Notes: generated by a model from the letters alone, not told the origin. A DNA stretch of 64,000 nt from Actinosynnema pretiosum (GCF_024171695.1 NZ_JAMTCF010000003.1:171548-235547), one strand, 5' to 3'; positions 48,719 to 57,436 are shown, numbered from the stretch's first letter. Program-made: numbers and translations.

Positions 48719-48862
48719 GTGAGCAAGGGTAAGCGCACCTTCCAGCCCAACAACCGCCGTCGTGCGAAGACGCACGGGTTCCGGCTGCGGATGCGCACCC
48801 GTGCGGGTCGCGCGATCCTGTCCGCGCGCCGCACCAAGGGCCGCAAGCAGCTCTCCGCCTGA
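48719..48862 (+). CDS. rpmH: Ribosomal protein bL34
   Basis: 47 residues from GTG 48719 with GGGAG upstream. Sequence [20 protein letters not shown] and [10 protein letters not shown] is diagnostic of bL34. Component of the 50S subunit. First gene of the rpmH-rnpA-yidD-yidC-jag run, divergent from dnaA, as in nearly all bacteria. Confidence 0.98.
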   Translation: MSKGKRTFQPNNRRRAKTHGFRLRMRTRAGRAILSARRTKGRKQLSA

Positions 48863-48875
48863 TCGCCGCGCCGCC

Positions 48876-49220
48876 GTGCTCCCAGCGGCCGCCAGGCTGA
48901 CCCGCAGCCAGGACTTCGGCCTGGTGGTCCGCCGAGGCCGCCGAGCAGGACGGCCTCGGCTGGTCGTGCACGCCATGATTCCGGTGCAGCCCACCTTGGA
49001 CGCAGAGTCCAAGGTGGGCTTCGTCGTGAGCAAGGCCGTCGGCAACTCCGTCGTCCGGCACCGCGTCAGCCGCAGGCTGCGCCACGTGCTGCGGGACCGA
49101 CTGGCGTCGTTGCCCACCGGGTCGTCCCTCGTGGTGCGCGCGCTGCCGCCCGCGGCGACCGCGTCCAGCGCCGAACTGGCCGAGGACGTCGACGCCGCGC
49201 TGCGCAGGCTGGTCCGATGA
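48876..49220 (+). CDS. rnpA: Ribonuclease P protein component
   Basis: 114 residues from GTG 48876; no independent ribosome site, so translation is probably coupled to rpmH, 13 bases before it. RnpA core: [36 protein letters not shown] (the RNR-type RNA-binding helix) and [10 protein letters not shown]. Helps the RNase P RNA mature tRNA 5' ends. Overlaps yidD by four bases. Confidence 0.95.
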   Translation: MLPAAARLTRSQDFGLVVRRGRRAGRPRLVVHAMIPVQPTLDAESKVGFVVSKAVGNSVVRHRVSRRLRHVLRDRLASLPTGSSLVVRALPPAATASSAELAEDVDAALRRLVR

Positions 49221-49486
49221 CCGGACCCGCGCCCGTCCGCCCCGCGGTGCGGGTACTGGTGCTGCCGATCCGCTTCTACCAGCGGTTCATCTCGCCGTAC
49301 CTGCCCCCCACCTGCCGCTTCCACCCCACGTGCAGCTCCTACGCGGTGGAAGCCCTGACCGTCCACGGTGCGCTCCGCGGCAGTTGGCTGACCGTGCGCA
49401 GACTCGGCCGCTGCGGACCCTGGCACCCTGGAGGCCTGGACCCCGTTCCGCCGAAACGGGTCCCCGACGTCGCTGCCGAGGAGTAG
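49217..49486 (+). CDS. yidD: YidD membrane protein insertion efficiency factor
   Basis: 89 residues. Family motif [20 protein letters not shown] followed by [10 protein letters not shown] and [16 protein letters not shown], with the two conserved Cys regions. Peripheral inner-face membrane protein that helps YidC/Sec insertion. ATG overlaps the rnpA stop; four bases from yidC. Confidence 0.95.
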   Translation: MTGPAPVRPAVRVLVLPIRFYQRFISPYLPPTCRFHPTCSSYAVEALTVHGALRGSWLTVRRLGRCGPWHPGGLDPVPPKRVPDVAAEE

Positions 49487-49490
49487 CTCA

Positions 49491-50555
49491 GTGCTCAACT
49501 TCATCTACTACCCGGTGTCCTTCATCTTGTGGTGTTGGCACTGGGTGTTCGGGCGCATCTTCGGCGAGTCGAGCGGTATCGCCTGGGCCCTGTCCGTGAT
49601 CTTCCTGGTCTTCACCCTGCGCGCCCTGCTGTTCAAGCCGTTCGTCGGCCAGGTCCGCTCGATGCGCAAGATGCAGGAGTTCGCCCCCGAGCTCCAGAAG
49701 ATCAAGAAGAAGTACGCGAACGACCGGCAGCGCCAGGCCCAGGAGATGCAGAAGCTCCAGGCCGAGCACGGCGTGAACCCGCTCGGCGGCTGCCTGCCCA
49801 TGCTGGTGCAGATCCCGGTGTTCATCGGTCTGTTCCACGTGCTGCGCTCGTTCAAGCCCGGCTGGGGCGAGGTCTACTTCTTCGACAAGGCGGGCGTGGA
49901 CTCGTTCGTCCAGGCCAAGCTCTTCGGCGCGAACCTGTCGACGTTCATCACGATGCCCGCCGACCAGTTGGAGCTGTTCAGCACCACGCGCGGCGCGGTC
50001 ATGGCGGTCGCCATCCCGCTGGCCGTGGTCGCCGCGGTCGCCACGCACTTCACCGGTCGCCACTCGGTCGCCCGCCAGACGCAGGCCGCCGCGGAGAACC
50101 CGCAGACCGCCATCATGAACAAGCTGGTGGTCTACGTCTTCCCGCTGGGCGCGCTCGCCGGTGGTTTCTTCTTCCCCGTCGCGATCCTGCTCTACTGGCT
50201 GAGCAACAACGGCTGGACCCTGATGCAGCAGCGCGTCGTGTACGGCCGCATCGACCGCGAGGAAGCCGCGCAGAAGGCGGCGGCGATCGAGCAGCGCCAG
50301 AACCTGGCGCCGAAGCCCGGCATGAAGCCGAAGCCCGGCGCCAAGCCGGTGCGCAGCGCGGGCGTGAAGGCGGTCAACGCCAAGGCGGCGGGCATCAAGC
50401 CGCCGACGCAGCGCCCCAAGAACGGCACGGCCCCCGCTCCCGAGGGCAGCGCGGCGGACGAGGCCACGACGTCGGACAGCTCGGCGAACCAGATTTCCGG
50501 TCTGAGCCCAGACCGTTCCCCAAGCAAGAAGCAGGGCAACAAGAAGCGCCGCTGA
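49491..50555 (+). CDS. yidC: YidC/Oxa1-family membrane protein insertase
   Basis: 354 residues, GTG start with GAGGAG nine bases upstream. Helices at about 8-50, then the cytosolic charged loop with MRKMQEFAPELQKIKKKYAN, GGCLPMLVQIPVFIGLFHVL, and late helices including GGFFFPVAILLYWLSNN. The basic C-terminal tail (about 265-354) is rich in Lys/Pro/Ala and may touch ribosomes. Inserts membrane proteins alone or with SecYEG. Confidence 0.97.
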   Translation: MLNFIYYPVSFILWCWHWVFGRIFGESSGIAWALSVIFLVFTLRALLFKPFVGQVRSMRKMQEFAPELQKIKKKYANDRQRQAQEMQKLQAEHGVNPLGGCLPMLVQIPVFIGLFHVLRSFKPGWGEVYFFDKAGVDSFVQAKLFGANLSTFITMPADQLELFSTTRGAVMAVAIPLAVVAAVATHFTGRHSVARQTQAAAENPQTAIMNKLVVYVFPLGALAGGFFFPVAILLYWLSNNGWTLMQQRVVYGRIDREEAAQKAAAIEQRQNLAPKPGMKPKPGAKPVRSAGVKAVNAKAAGIKPPTQRPKNGTAPAPEGSAADEATTSDSSANQISGLSPDRSPSKKQGNKKRR

Positions 50556-50583
50556 GCGCTCGCGGTCCTGGAGAGGAGACAAC

Positions 50584-51135
50584 GTGTCGGAGACGTTGCA
50601 GGCGGCCGACGTGGACGCGCCTGAGGCGGACTCGGAGGGCGCGGCGGAGACCCGTTCGTCGGGGTCCGCCGAGGACTTGCTCGTCCAGGAAGGCGACATC
50701 GCCGGTGACTACCTGGAGCGCCTGCTCGACCTGCTGGACTACGACGGCGACATCGACCTGGACGTCGAGGCCGGGCGAGCCATCGTCAGCATCGACGGCG
50801 GCGAGGACCTGGAGAAGCTCGTCGGCCCGAGGGGGACGGTCCTGGAGTCCCTCCAGGAGCTGACCCGCTTGGCGGTGCAGCAGGAGACCGGCGTGCGGAG
50901 CAGGCTCATGCTCGACATCGCCGGGTGGCGGGCGGGCAGGCGCGCGGAGCTGGCCGAGCTGGGCCGGACGACGGCGGAGAAGGTCGCCGCCAGCGGGGAG
51001 AAGGTGCGGCTGCACCCGATGACCCCGTTCGAGCGCAAGGTCGTGCACGACGCGGTCGCCACGGTGGCCGGTGTGCACAGCGAGAGCGAGGGCGAGGAGC
51101 CGCAGCGGCGAGTCGTGGTTCTCCCGAAGAGCTGA
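50584..51135 (+). CDS. jag: Jag/KhpB RNA-binding protein (KH-R3H)
   Basis: 183 residues. Acidic N-terminus (about 1-45), KH-like domain (about 50-115: YLERLLDLLDYDGDIDLDVE, GPRGTVLESLQELTRLAV) and C-terminal R3H domain with RLMLDIAGWRAGRR and the Arg/His motif FERKVVHDAV near residue 163. In other bacteria Jag/KhpB regulates envelope and division genes at the RNA level. Usual partner of yidC, 28 bases downstream. A strong hairpin follows. Confidence 0.95.
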   Translation: MSETLQAADVDAPEADSEGAAETRSSGSAEDLLVQEGDIAGDYLERLLDLLDYDGDIDLDVEAGRAIVSIDGGEDLEKLVGPRGTVLESLQELTRLAVQQETGVRSRLMLDIAGWRAGRRAELAELGRTTAEKVAASGEKVRLHPMTPFERKVVHDAVATVAGVHSESEGEEPQRRVVVLPKS

Positions 51136-51169
51136 GCGCGAACGCGACCCCGGTCGCGGCGTGAGCACG

Positions 51170-51201
51170 ACGGCCCGGTCCCCCGGTGGGGGCCGGGCCG
51201 T
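51170..51201 (+). terminator. Terminator after jag
   Basis: ACGGCCCGGTCCCCC / GGGGGCCGGGCCGT with a GGT loop, one mismatch, 35 bases after the stop; followed by TCTG. Confidence 0.8.
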
Positions 51202-51460
51202 TCTGCTGTCCGGGGGCGGTGCGAGGAGAAGCGGGGAGCGCGGGGGCGGGTTCTTCGGCGGGGTGGTTTTCCTGAGAGAACGCTTCTGGGAGAAGCGCCC
51301 ACCGGCCGGTGGATGACTCGTGGGGCGGGCAGCCACCGGAAGGGACGGCTCGGCGCCGCCGCGTCCCGTCCGCCACCCCGGCCGCAGCCGGTCACCCCTA
51401 GCACTCGAACCCCTCCCGCGAAGGTCATCCACCCCACTCCCCAAGCCTCTTCCGCTCCCG
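51202..51460. other. Gene-free stretch between jag terminator and NUDIX leader
   Basis: About 260 bases of G-rich then C-rich sequence without a coding frame. Nothing further recognised apart from the parS at its right end. Confidence 0.4.
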
Positions 51461-51476
51461 TGTTTCACGTGAAACG
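51461..51476. promoter_or_regulatory. parS site 1 (NUDIX leader)
   Basis: TGTTTCACGTGAAACG: 15 of 16 bases of consensus TGTTTCACGTGAAACA with a perfect 14-base core. It ends eight bases before the NUDIX start codon. Confidence 0.9.
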
Positions 51477-51484
51477 GTCCGTGG

Positions 51485-51952
51485 ATGACTCAGCTCAACC
51501 CGAGGAAGTTCCGCGTGGCCGCCTACGCGGTCGTCATCGACGACGGGAAGATGCTCCTCTCCCGCTGGATCGGCTCCGGCGACAAGCTGTGGATCTTGCC
51601 GGGCGGTGGGGTCGAGTTCGGCGAGGACCCGTACGACGCGGTCATCAGGGAGGTCCACGAGGAGACCGGTTACCACGTCGAGGTCCAGCGGCTCCTCGGG
51701 ATGCAGACCTCGGTCGGCAAGCGGGTCAGCCACGTCGACGGGCTGGAGTACGACTACCACCGGTTGCGCATCATCTACGAGGCCAAGGTCGTCGGTGGCG
51801 AGCTGACCTTCGAGGTGGACGGGTCCACCGACGAGGCCGCCTGGTTCCCGCTCGACCAGGTGCCCGCGCTCGACCACGTCGAGTCCGTCGACTTCGGGTT
51901 GGAGCTCCTCCGCGCCGCGCCACCGCACGGGCACCTGCCGAGTTTCACGTGA
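51485..51952 (+). CDS. NUDIX hydrolase
   Basis: 155 residues. NUDIX box complete: GGGVEFGEDPYDAVIREVHE followed by ETGY, with the REUxEExGU glutamates for metal and diphosphate cleavage; further FRVAAYAVVIDDGKMLL and TDEAAWFPLDQ. Substrate (nucleotide, ADP-sugar or mRNA cap type) cannot be told. It is an extra gene between jag and rsmG. Its leader contains one parS and its stop codon lies inside another, so ParB occupancy may affect its expression. Confidence 0.92.
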   Translation: MTQLNPRKFRVAAYAVVIDDGKMLLSRWIGSGDKLWILPGGGVEFGEDPYDAVIREVHEETGYHVEVQRLLGMQTSVGKRVSHVDGLEYDYHRLRIIYEAKVVGGELTFEVDGSTDEAAWFPLDQVPALDHVESVDFGLELLRAAPPHGHLPSFT

Positions 51953-51956
51953 AACA
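51941..51956. promoter_or_regulatory. parS site 2 (overlaps NUDIX stop)
   Basis: AGTTTCACGTGAAACA: perfect 14-base core; the TGA stop of the NUDIX gene at 51950-51952 is part of the site. Confidence 0.9.
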
Positions 51957-52180
51957 CGGTCGCGCGTGGAACGTGGCCGCGCCCTGGGTGCGGCCACGCC
52001 GAACCGCCGCGCGACTGAAGCACCGCACTGCCTGAACCGCCGCAGCACCCGAAGTCCGGCCGCGCCCGGAGTGCGGCCCCGCCTGAAGCGCGACCCCGTG
52101 CGGTCGCGCTTGAGGTCGGCTCCCCGGTCGAGTCGCGCGTGACGCCCCCGCCGCAGACCTCGTCGCGGACCCCACCCCAC

Positions 52181-52219
52181 GTTTCACGTGGAACACCGCC
52201 CCCTGTTTCACGTGAAACA
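52181..52219. promoter_or_regulatory. parS sites 3 and 4
   Basis: GTTTCACGTGGAAC (52181-52194, one mismatch in the core) and the perfect 16-mer TGTTTCACGTGAAACA (52204-52219), nine bases apart. Confidence 0.9.
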
Positions 52220-52349
52220 GCGTCGATCTCGTCACGGCGTTTGGCGTGTCGCCGGGGTGATCCGTCATAGTGGTCGTCGGCACGTTCTCGGGCGCGACGC
52301 CCGGCGGAGGCCGCACCCCTCACCCCACCCACGTTCTGAGCGGCGTGTG

Positions 52350-52363
52350 GTTTCACGTGGAAC
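52350..52363. promoter_or_regulatory. parS site 5 (rsmG leader)
   Basis: GTTTCACGTGGAAC, one core mismatch, directly in front of the GGGAG ribosome site of rsmG. Confidence 0.8.
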
Positions 52364-52370
52364 GGGAGAC

Positions 52371-53042
52371 ATGACCGGAGAAGTTGATGCCCGCGTTGAA
52401 CGGGTCTTCGGAGAGCACAGCGCGAAGGCGGTGGAGTTCACCGCCATGCTCACCGAGCACGGAGTCGAGCGCGGGCTCATCGGTCCCCGAGAGGTCGACC
52501 GCCTCTGGGAGCGCCACGTCCTGAATTCAGCCGTTGTCGCGGAGTTGCTTCCCCAGGGGAGCAAGGTCGTGGACGTAGGCTCGGGTGCGGGCCTGCCCGG
52601 CATCCCCCTGGCGATCGCTCGGCCGGATCTGGAGCTGGTGCTCCTGGAGCCGATGGCCCGCCGGGTCGCGTGGCTGACCGAGGTGGTCGACGCGCTCGGC
52701 TTGCAGGTCGAGGTGGTGCGCGGTCGGGCCGAGGAGGGGCCGGTGCGGAAGCGGCTGTCGGACAGGGACGTCGTGACGGCGCGCGCCGTGGCCCCGCTCG
52801 AACGGCTCGCCGGGTGGTGCCTGCCGCTGCTGCGACCGGGCGGCCACCTCGTCGCCCTCAAGGGCGAGAGCGCCCAGGAGGAGATCGACCGCGACGCGGA
52901 GGCGGTGCGGCGGGCCGGTGGTGTCCGTCCGCGCGTGACCTCCTGCGGCGGTGACGTCCTCGACGTGCCGACGACGCTGGTGGTCGTCGAGCGCGCCGAA
53001 CCGGCGGCCCGGAAGGACCGCAGAGCAAGGAAGGCTCGGTGA
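52371..53042 (+). CDS. rsmG: RsmG (GidB) 16S rRNA m7G527 methyltransferase
   Basis: 223 residues from ATG 52371 with CGGGAG five bases upstream; a longer frame to 52188 would read through parS sites and is rejected. SAM-binding motif VVDVGSGAGLPGIPLAIARP near residue 65, and late LVALKGESAQEEI. Methylates G527 of 16S rRNA; loss confers low-level streptomycin resistance in other species. Precedes parA as in all relatives. Confidence 0.96.
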   Translation: MTGEVDARVERVFGEHSAKAVEFTAMLTEHGVERGLIGPREVDRLWERHVLNSAVVAELLPQGSKVVDVGSGAGLPGIPLAIARPDLELVLLEPMARRVAWLTEVVDALGLQVEVVRGRAEEGPVRKRLSDRDVVTARAVAPLERLAGWCLPLLRPGGHLVALKGESAQEEIDRDAEAVRRAGGVRPRVTSCGGDVLDVPTTLVVVERAEPAARKDRRARKAR

Positions 53043-53085
53043 GGTGGTGGGCGGGCGCCTCGTCCCGGAGTTCCGGGAGCCCGAT

Positions 53086-53135
53086 GTTCCACGTGGAACC
53101 CCCGTTTCACGTGAAACAGCGGTTCCACGTGAAAC
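53086..53135. promoter_or_regulatory. Triple parS array (sites 6-8) between rsmG and parA
   Basis: GTTCCACGTGGAAC (53086-53099), GTTTCACGTGAAAC (53104-53117, perfect core) and GTTCCACGTGAAAC (53122-53135), four bases apart each, so evenly spaced at 18 bases. Confidence 0.9.
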
Positions 53136-53208
53136 CGAGCCGAACGAAGGTGGGGTCGGGCTGGAGTCCCGGCCTGACGACAACGCGGACCCGGTAGGAG
53201 ACAGCACC

Positions 53209-54081
53209 GTGTGGACCCCGATCGCGGAGGAAGCAGCTCGCGCCACTAGCGTCCTGCATCCCGACTCCCTCCAACTCCCCAAGCCCGCCCGGCGCCGCGT
53301 CTTCACCGTGGCGAACCAGAAGGGCGGCGTGGGCAAGACGACCAGCACGGTGAACATCGCCGCCGGGCTGGCCATCCACGGGCTCAAGGTGCTCGTGATC
53401 GACCTCGACCCCCAGGGCAACGCGAGCACGGCGCTCGGCGTCGAGCACCGCTCCGGCACGCCGTCCGTGTACGAGGTGCTCATCGGCGAGCTGTCCATCT
53501 CCGAGGCCGCCCAGCAGAGCACCGCCTCCCCCAACCTCTACTGCGTGCCCGCCACGATCGACCTCGCGGGCGCCGAGATCGAGCTCGTCTCGATGGTGGC
53601 TCGCGAGTCCCGCCTCAAGGAGGCGCTGAGCCCGGAGGCGCTGGACGACTTCCAGCCCGACTACGTGTTCATCGACTGCCCGCCGTCGCTGGGCCTGCTG
53701 ACCGTCAACGCGATGTGCGCGGCCCAGGAGGTCCTGATCCCGATCCAGTGCGAGTACTACGCGCTGGAGGGGCTCGGCCAGCTCCTGCGGAACATCGAGC
53801 TGGTGCAGGCGCACCTCAACCCGAACCTGAACGTCAGCACGATCCTGCTGACGATGTACGACGGTCGCACCAAGCTCGCCGACCAGGTGACCAGCGAGGT
53901 GCGCGGCCACTTCGGCGACACCGTCCTGAAGACCGTGATCCCCCGAAGCGTGAAGGTGTCCGAGGCACCGGGCTACGGGCAGACCATCCTGGCCTACGAT
54001 CCGGGCTCACGAGGCGCGATGAGCTACCTCGACGCCGCGCGGGAGATCGCGGTCTACGGCTCGGAGATGGGGTTGGCATGA
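53209..54081 (+). CDS. parA: ParA chromosome-partitioning ATPase
   Basis: 290 residues from GTG 53209, preceded by TAGGAG eight bases upstream. Alternative GTGs at 53044/53047 would translate the parS array as an N-terminal tail. Deviant Walker [18 protein letters not shown] near residue 40, [16 protein letters not shown] and [11 protein letters not shown]. Forms ATP-dependent dimers on the nucleoid and moves ParB-parS complexes. parB follows with a four-base overlap. Confidence 0.95.
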   Translation: MWTPIAEEAARATSVLHPDSLQLPKPARRRVFTVANQKGGVGKTTSTVNIAAGLAIHGLKVLVIDLDPQGNASTALGVEHRSGTPSVYEVLIGELSISEAAQQSTASPNLYCVPATIDLAGAEIELVSMVARESRLKEALSPEALDDFQPDYVFIDCPPSLGLLTVNAMCAAQEVLIPIQCEYYALEGLGQLLRNIELVQAHLNPNLNVSTILLTMYDGRTKLADQVTSEVRGHFGDTVLKTVIPRSVKVSEAPGYGQTILAYDPGSRGAMSYLDAAREIAVYGSEMGLA

Positions 54082-55073
54082 CGGAACAGCGCAAGGGTGG
54101 CCTGGGGCGCGGGCTCGCGGCCCTCATCCCGAGCGGTCCCCCGCCGGGTGCACCGGCCCCGCTCCGGAGCGTCCCCAGCGGCGCCCCTGCGCGTCCGGTC
54201 GCCGAGGAGCCTGCCGCCGCCGCTCCCCCGCCCGTCGAGGTGGCGGGCGCGGTGTACCAGGAGCTGCCGGTCACCTCGATCAGGACCAACCCCAAGCAGC
54301 CGCGCCACGTGTTCGACGAGGACGCGCTGCACGAGCTGGAGCACTCGATCCGCGAGTTCGGCCTCATGCAGCCGATCGTCGTGCGACTGCTCAAGCCGGG
54401 TCAGTACGAACTGGTCATGGGTGAGCGCCGGTGGCGCGCCACCCAGCTCGCCGGGCTGAAGACGATCCCGGCGATCGTCCGCCAGACCGCCGACGACGCG
54501 ATGCTGCGGGACGCGCTGCTGGAGAACATCCACCGCGTGCAGCTGAACCCGCTCGAAGAGGCGGCGGCGTACCAGCAGCTGCTGCAGGAGTTCGACGTCA
54601 CCCACGAGGAGCTCGCGGAGCGGATCGGCCGCAGCCGTCCGGTCGTCACCAACACGATCCGGTTGCTGAAGCTCCCGCTCCCCGTGCAGCGGCGGGTGGC
54701 GGCGGGCGTCCTGTCGGCCGGACACGCGCGGGCGCTGCTCGGCCTGGACGACCCCGGCGCGCAGGAGGACCTGGCGACCCGGATCATCGCGGAGGGCATG
54801 TCGGTCCGGGCGACGGAGGAAGCCGTCGTGCTGGCGAAGGGCGCGGAGCCCGCGAAGGCGAAGCAGGCCAAGCGGAAGCCGGTGGAGGCGCCGGGGTTGC
54901 AGGAGCTGGCGGAGCGGCTGTCGGACAACTTCGACACGCGCGTGAAGGTCGAGCTCGGGCAGCGGAAGGGCCGGATCGTCGTCGAGTTCGGCTCGGTGGA
55001 CGACCTGGAGCGGATCATCGGGCTCATGTCGCCGGAGGGGGCCCAGCAGGGTCGTTCCGACAGCATGGGATGA
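54078..55073 (+). CDS. parB: ParB chromosome-partitioning protein (CTPase clamp)
   Basis: 331 residues. N-terminal ParA-contact motif [12 protein letters not shown] (about 8-19), Pro/Ala linker, CTP-binding ParB/Srx domain with [12 protein letters not shown] and GERRWRATQ near residue 118, helix-turn-helix for parS ([19 protein letters not shown] near 185) and C-terminal dimer domain. Loads at the nearby parS sites and spreads. Followed by a strong bidirectional terminator. Confidence 0.97.
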   Translation: MTEQRKGGLGRGLAALIPSGPPPGAPAPLRSVPSGAPARPVAEEPAAAAPPPVEVAGAVYQELPVTSIRTNPKQPRHVFDEDALHELEHSIREFGLMQPIVVRLLKPGQYELVMGERRWRATQLAGLKTIPAIVRQTADDAMLRDALLENIHRVQLNPLEEAAAYQQLLQEFDVTHEELAERIGRSRPVVTNTIRLLKLPLPVQRRVAAGVLSAGHARALLGLDDPGAQEDLATRIIAEGMSVRATEEAVVLAKGAEPAKAKQAKRKPVEAPGLQELAERLSDNFDTRVKVELGQRKGRIVVEFGSVDDLERIIGLMSPEGAQQGRSDSMG

Positions 55074-55099
55074 CCCCAGGGACTTATGTAACGGTGACG

Positions 55100-55135
55100 A
55101 ATACGGCCCGTGTCCACATGGACACGGGCCGTATT
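55100..55135. terminator. Bidirectional terminator between parB and the ddl-like gene
   Basis: 17-base perfect arms AATACGGCCCGTGTCCA / TGGACACGGGCCGTATT with a two-base CA loop, followed by an A-run (55140-55146) that serves as poor U-tract only for the minus strand. Part of the stem, GTGTCCACA, differs from a DnaA box by one base. Confidence 0.85.
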
Positions 55136-55161
55136 GGTGAAAAAAGTTCAGTAAATCGGGC

Positions 55162-56106
55162 TCAGCGGGCCACCGCGCGCTCGATCAACGACGTGTAGAT
55201 CTCGCCGAGCGACGTGCCCGCCGCCTCCACCGCCATCGGCAGGGTCGAGGTCTCGGTCAGCCCCGGCGACACGTTCACCTCCAGGAAGTGCACGGTGCCG
55301 TCCGGCGCCACGATCGCGTCGGTCCGCGACACGTCCCGCAACCCGAGCAGCCGGTGCGCCGACACCGCCAGCTCCCCCACCGCCTTCGCCGTCGCCTCGT
55401 CCAGGCGCGCGGGCGCGTGGAAGTCGGTCAGCCCGGCGGTGTACCGGGACGTGTAGTCGTACACCCCGCTCTCCGGCACGATCTCCACCGGCGGCAGCGC
55501 GCGCGGCCCGTCCGGACCGTCGACCACCGCGACCGCCACCTCGACGCCCTCGACGAACCGCTCCGCCAGCACGGTGTCCCCGTAGGCGAGGCAGCCGACC
55601 ATCGCGGACGGCAGGTCGGCGGCGTCGCGCACCACCTGCGCGCCCAGCGCGGACCCGCCCTGCGCGGGCTTGAGCATCAGCGGCAGACCCAGCCGGTCGA
55701 TCATCGAGTCCAGCACGGGCCGCGCGCCCAGCTCGCGGAACGTCGCGTGCGGCAGGACGGCCCACTCCGGCGTGGCCAGCCCGGCGCGGGACAGCTCGCC
55801 CTTCGCGGTCGGCTTGTCCCACGCCCGGCGGCACGCGCGCGAGTCGGCGCCGACGAACGGCACCCCGGCCAGCTCCAGGATGGTCTGCACCGAGCCGTTC
55901 TCGCCCTCGCCGCCGTGCAGCGCGACCACCACGGCGTCCGGCCGGTGCTCCTTCAGCCTGCTGAGGAGCTGCCCGTCGGCGTCCCACTCCTCCACGACCA
56001 GACCGGCCGAGCGCAAGGCGGCGGAGAGCCTCCGACCGGATCGCAGGCTCACCTCCCGCTCGTGCGAAAGGCCACCGGACAGCACTGCGACCCAGCGGTT
56101 GGACAA
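55162..56106 (-). CDS. D-alanine--D-alanine ligase-like ATP-grasp protein
   Basis: 314 residues from TTG 56106, with CAGGAG about six bases upstream. N-terminal VLSGGLSHEREVSLRSG and ALHGGEGENGSVQ, ATP-grasp core MLKPAQGGSALGAQ and C-terminal metal site FLEVNVSPGLTETS. Matches Ddl (ligating two D-Ala for peptidoglycan) in order and length. Because a housekeeping ddl is normally elsewhere, this may be a paralogue or a dipeptide ligase of other specificity. 13 bases from the aminotransferase gene upstream. Confidence 0.88.
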   Translation of the reverse strand: MSNRWVAVLSGGLSHEREVSLRSGRRLSAALRSAGLVVEEWDADGQLLSRLKEHRPDAVVVALHGGEGENGSVQTILELAGVPFVGADSRACRRAWDKPTAKGELSRAGLATPEWAVLPHATFRELGARPVLDSMIDRLGLPLMLKPAQGGSALGAQVVRDAADLPSAMVGCLAYGDTVLAERFVEGVEVAVAVVDGPDGPRALPPVEIVPESGVYDYTSRYTAGLTDFHAPARLDEATAKAVGELAVSAHRLLGLRDVSRTDAIVAPDGTVHFLEVNVSPGLTETSTLPMAVEAAGTSLGEIYTSLIERAVAR

Positions 56107-56119
56107 CGTCAACTCCTGA

Positions 56120-57436
56120 TCATGCGGTGTCGGGCGAGGGGGCCTGCGGACCGGAGACGGCACGACCCGCGGCGGGCCCGAACGTCTCGTGCAGCTCCAT
56201 CTCGTCCTTGATGACGTTCGCCAGTCGGCGGACGCCTTCCCGGATGCGCTCCGGCGTCGGGTAGCAGTACGAGATGCGCAGCTGCCTGCTGCCCAGCCCG
56301 TCCGCGTAGAAACCGGTGCCCGAGGCGTACGCCACCCGCTGCGTGATCGCGCGCGGCAGCATCGCCTTGGTGTCGATGCCCTCCGGCACGGACAGCCACA
56401 CGTAGAACCCGCCGTCGGGCTTGTTCCACGTGGAACCAACCGGCATGTGCTGCTCCAGCGCGGAGATCGCCGCGTCCCGGCGCTCGCGGTAGGCCTCGCG
56501 GTAGGTCTTGATCTGGCCCTTCCAGTCGTGCGTCTCCAGGTAGCGGGAGACGATCATCTGGTTGAGCGTGGGCGGGCACAGCGTGGCGGACTCGGCGGCC
56601 AGCACCAGCTTCTCCCGCACGGCGTGCGGCGCGAGCACCCAGCCCACCCGCAGGCCCGCGGCGAAGGTCTTGGAGAACGAGCCCAGGTAGACCACGTTGT
56701 CCGGGTCGCTGGAGCGCAGCGCCGGGTAGGTCTGGCCGTCGAAGCCGAGCAGCCCGTACGGGTTGTCCTCGACCACGAGGATGTTGTGCGTGCGGCAGAT
56801 CTCCAGCACCTCGGCCCGCCGCCGCACGGCCAGCGTGACACCGGCGGGGTTGTGGAAGTTCGGGATCGTGTACAGGAACTTGATCCGGCGCCCGGTGCGC
56901 TCGACGCCCGCGATCGCCTCCCGCAGCGCCTCGGGCACCAGGCCCTCGGCGTCCATGCCCACGTGCACGACCTGCGCCTGGTAGGCGGCGAACGAGCCGA
57001 GCGCGCCCACGTACGACGGGCCCTCGGCGAGCACCACGTCACCGGGGTCGCAGAACAGCCGGGTGACCATGTCCAGGCCCATCTGGGAGCCGACGGTCAC
57101 CACGACGTCGTCCGGGTGCGCGGTGATGCCCTCCAGGGCCATCACGTCGCAGATCTGCTCGCGCAGCACCGGGATGCCCTGCGCGGAGCCGTACTGGAGC
57201 GCCACGAGCCCGTCGGTGGCCAGGAGCTGGCCGACCTCGGCGCTCAGCGACTCCATCGGCAGCGCGGCCAAGTGGGGCATCCCGCCCGCCAGCGACACCA
57301 CCTCGGGACGGCTCGCCACCGCGAACAGCGCCCGGATCTCCGATGCCGTCATGCCCGCGGTGCGCGCCGCGTACCTGCGCAGATGCGGGTCGAGACTTCT
57401 GGGGCCCTGCTTGGCGGGCTGTCCGGGTGCGGTCAT
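56120..57436 (-). CDS. PLP-dependent class I/II aminotransferase (2-aminoadipate/valine-pyruvate-like)
   Basis: 438 residues, fold-type I. SLAGGMPHLAALPMESL and QYGSAQGIPVLREQI near 40-90 typify the MocR/LysN-like branch; PLP Lys in GSFSKTFAAGLRVGW near residue 250; VEDNPYGLLGF and C-terminal LRISYCYPTPERI. No DNA-binding domain, so an enzyme, not a MocR regulator. Substrate not assignable. It contains a parS-like site at 56423-56436 in its coding DNA. Forms an operon with the ddl-like gene. Confidence 0.9.
   Translation of the reverse strand: MTAPGQPAKQGPRSLDPHLRRYAARTAGMTASEIRALFAVASRPEVVSLAGGMPHLAALPMESLSAEVGQLLATDGLVALQYGSAQGIPVLREQICDVMALEGITAHPDDVVVTVGSQMGLDMVTRLFCDPGDVVLAEGPSYVGALGSFAAYQAQVVHVGMDAEGLVPEALREAIAGVERTGRRIKFLYTIPNFHNPAGVTLAVRRRAEVLEICRTHNILVVEDNPYGLLGFDGQTYPALRSSDPDNVVYLGSFSKTFAAGLRVGWVLAPHAVREKLVLAAESATLCPPTLNQMIVSRYLETHDWKGQIKTYREAYRERRDAAISALEQHMPVGSTWNKPDGGFYVWLSVPEGIDTKAMLPRAITQRVAYASGTGFYADGLGSRQLRISYCYPTPERIREGVRRLANVIKDEMELHETFGPAAGRAVSGPQAPSPDTA
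56423..56436. promoter_or_regulatory. parS site 9 (inside the aminotransferase gene)
   Basis: GTTCCACGTGGAAC, identical to site 6; two symmetric changes from the consensus core, encoded within the aminotransferase reading frame. Confidence 0.6.

Larger units (their letters stand above)
51953..52370. other. Gene-free stretch with hairpins and parS sites before rsmG
   Basis: 418 bases. Hairpins CGTGGCCGC / GCGGCCACG (51972-51998) and AAGCGCGACC / GGTCGCGCTT (52086-52111), the first well placed to terminate the NUDIX transcript. Three further parS sites follow. No coding frame is convincing. Confidence 0.6.

Noticed and set aside
52188-52370. N-terminal extension of rsmG
   Set aside because: The frame runs through parS sites and is unlike the family; ATG 52371 has a good ribosome site.
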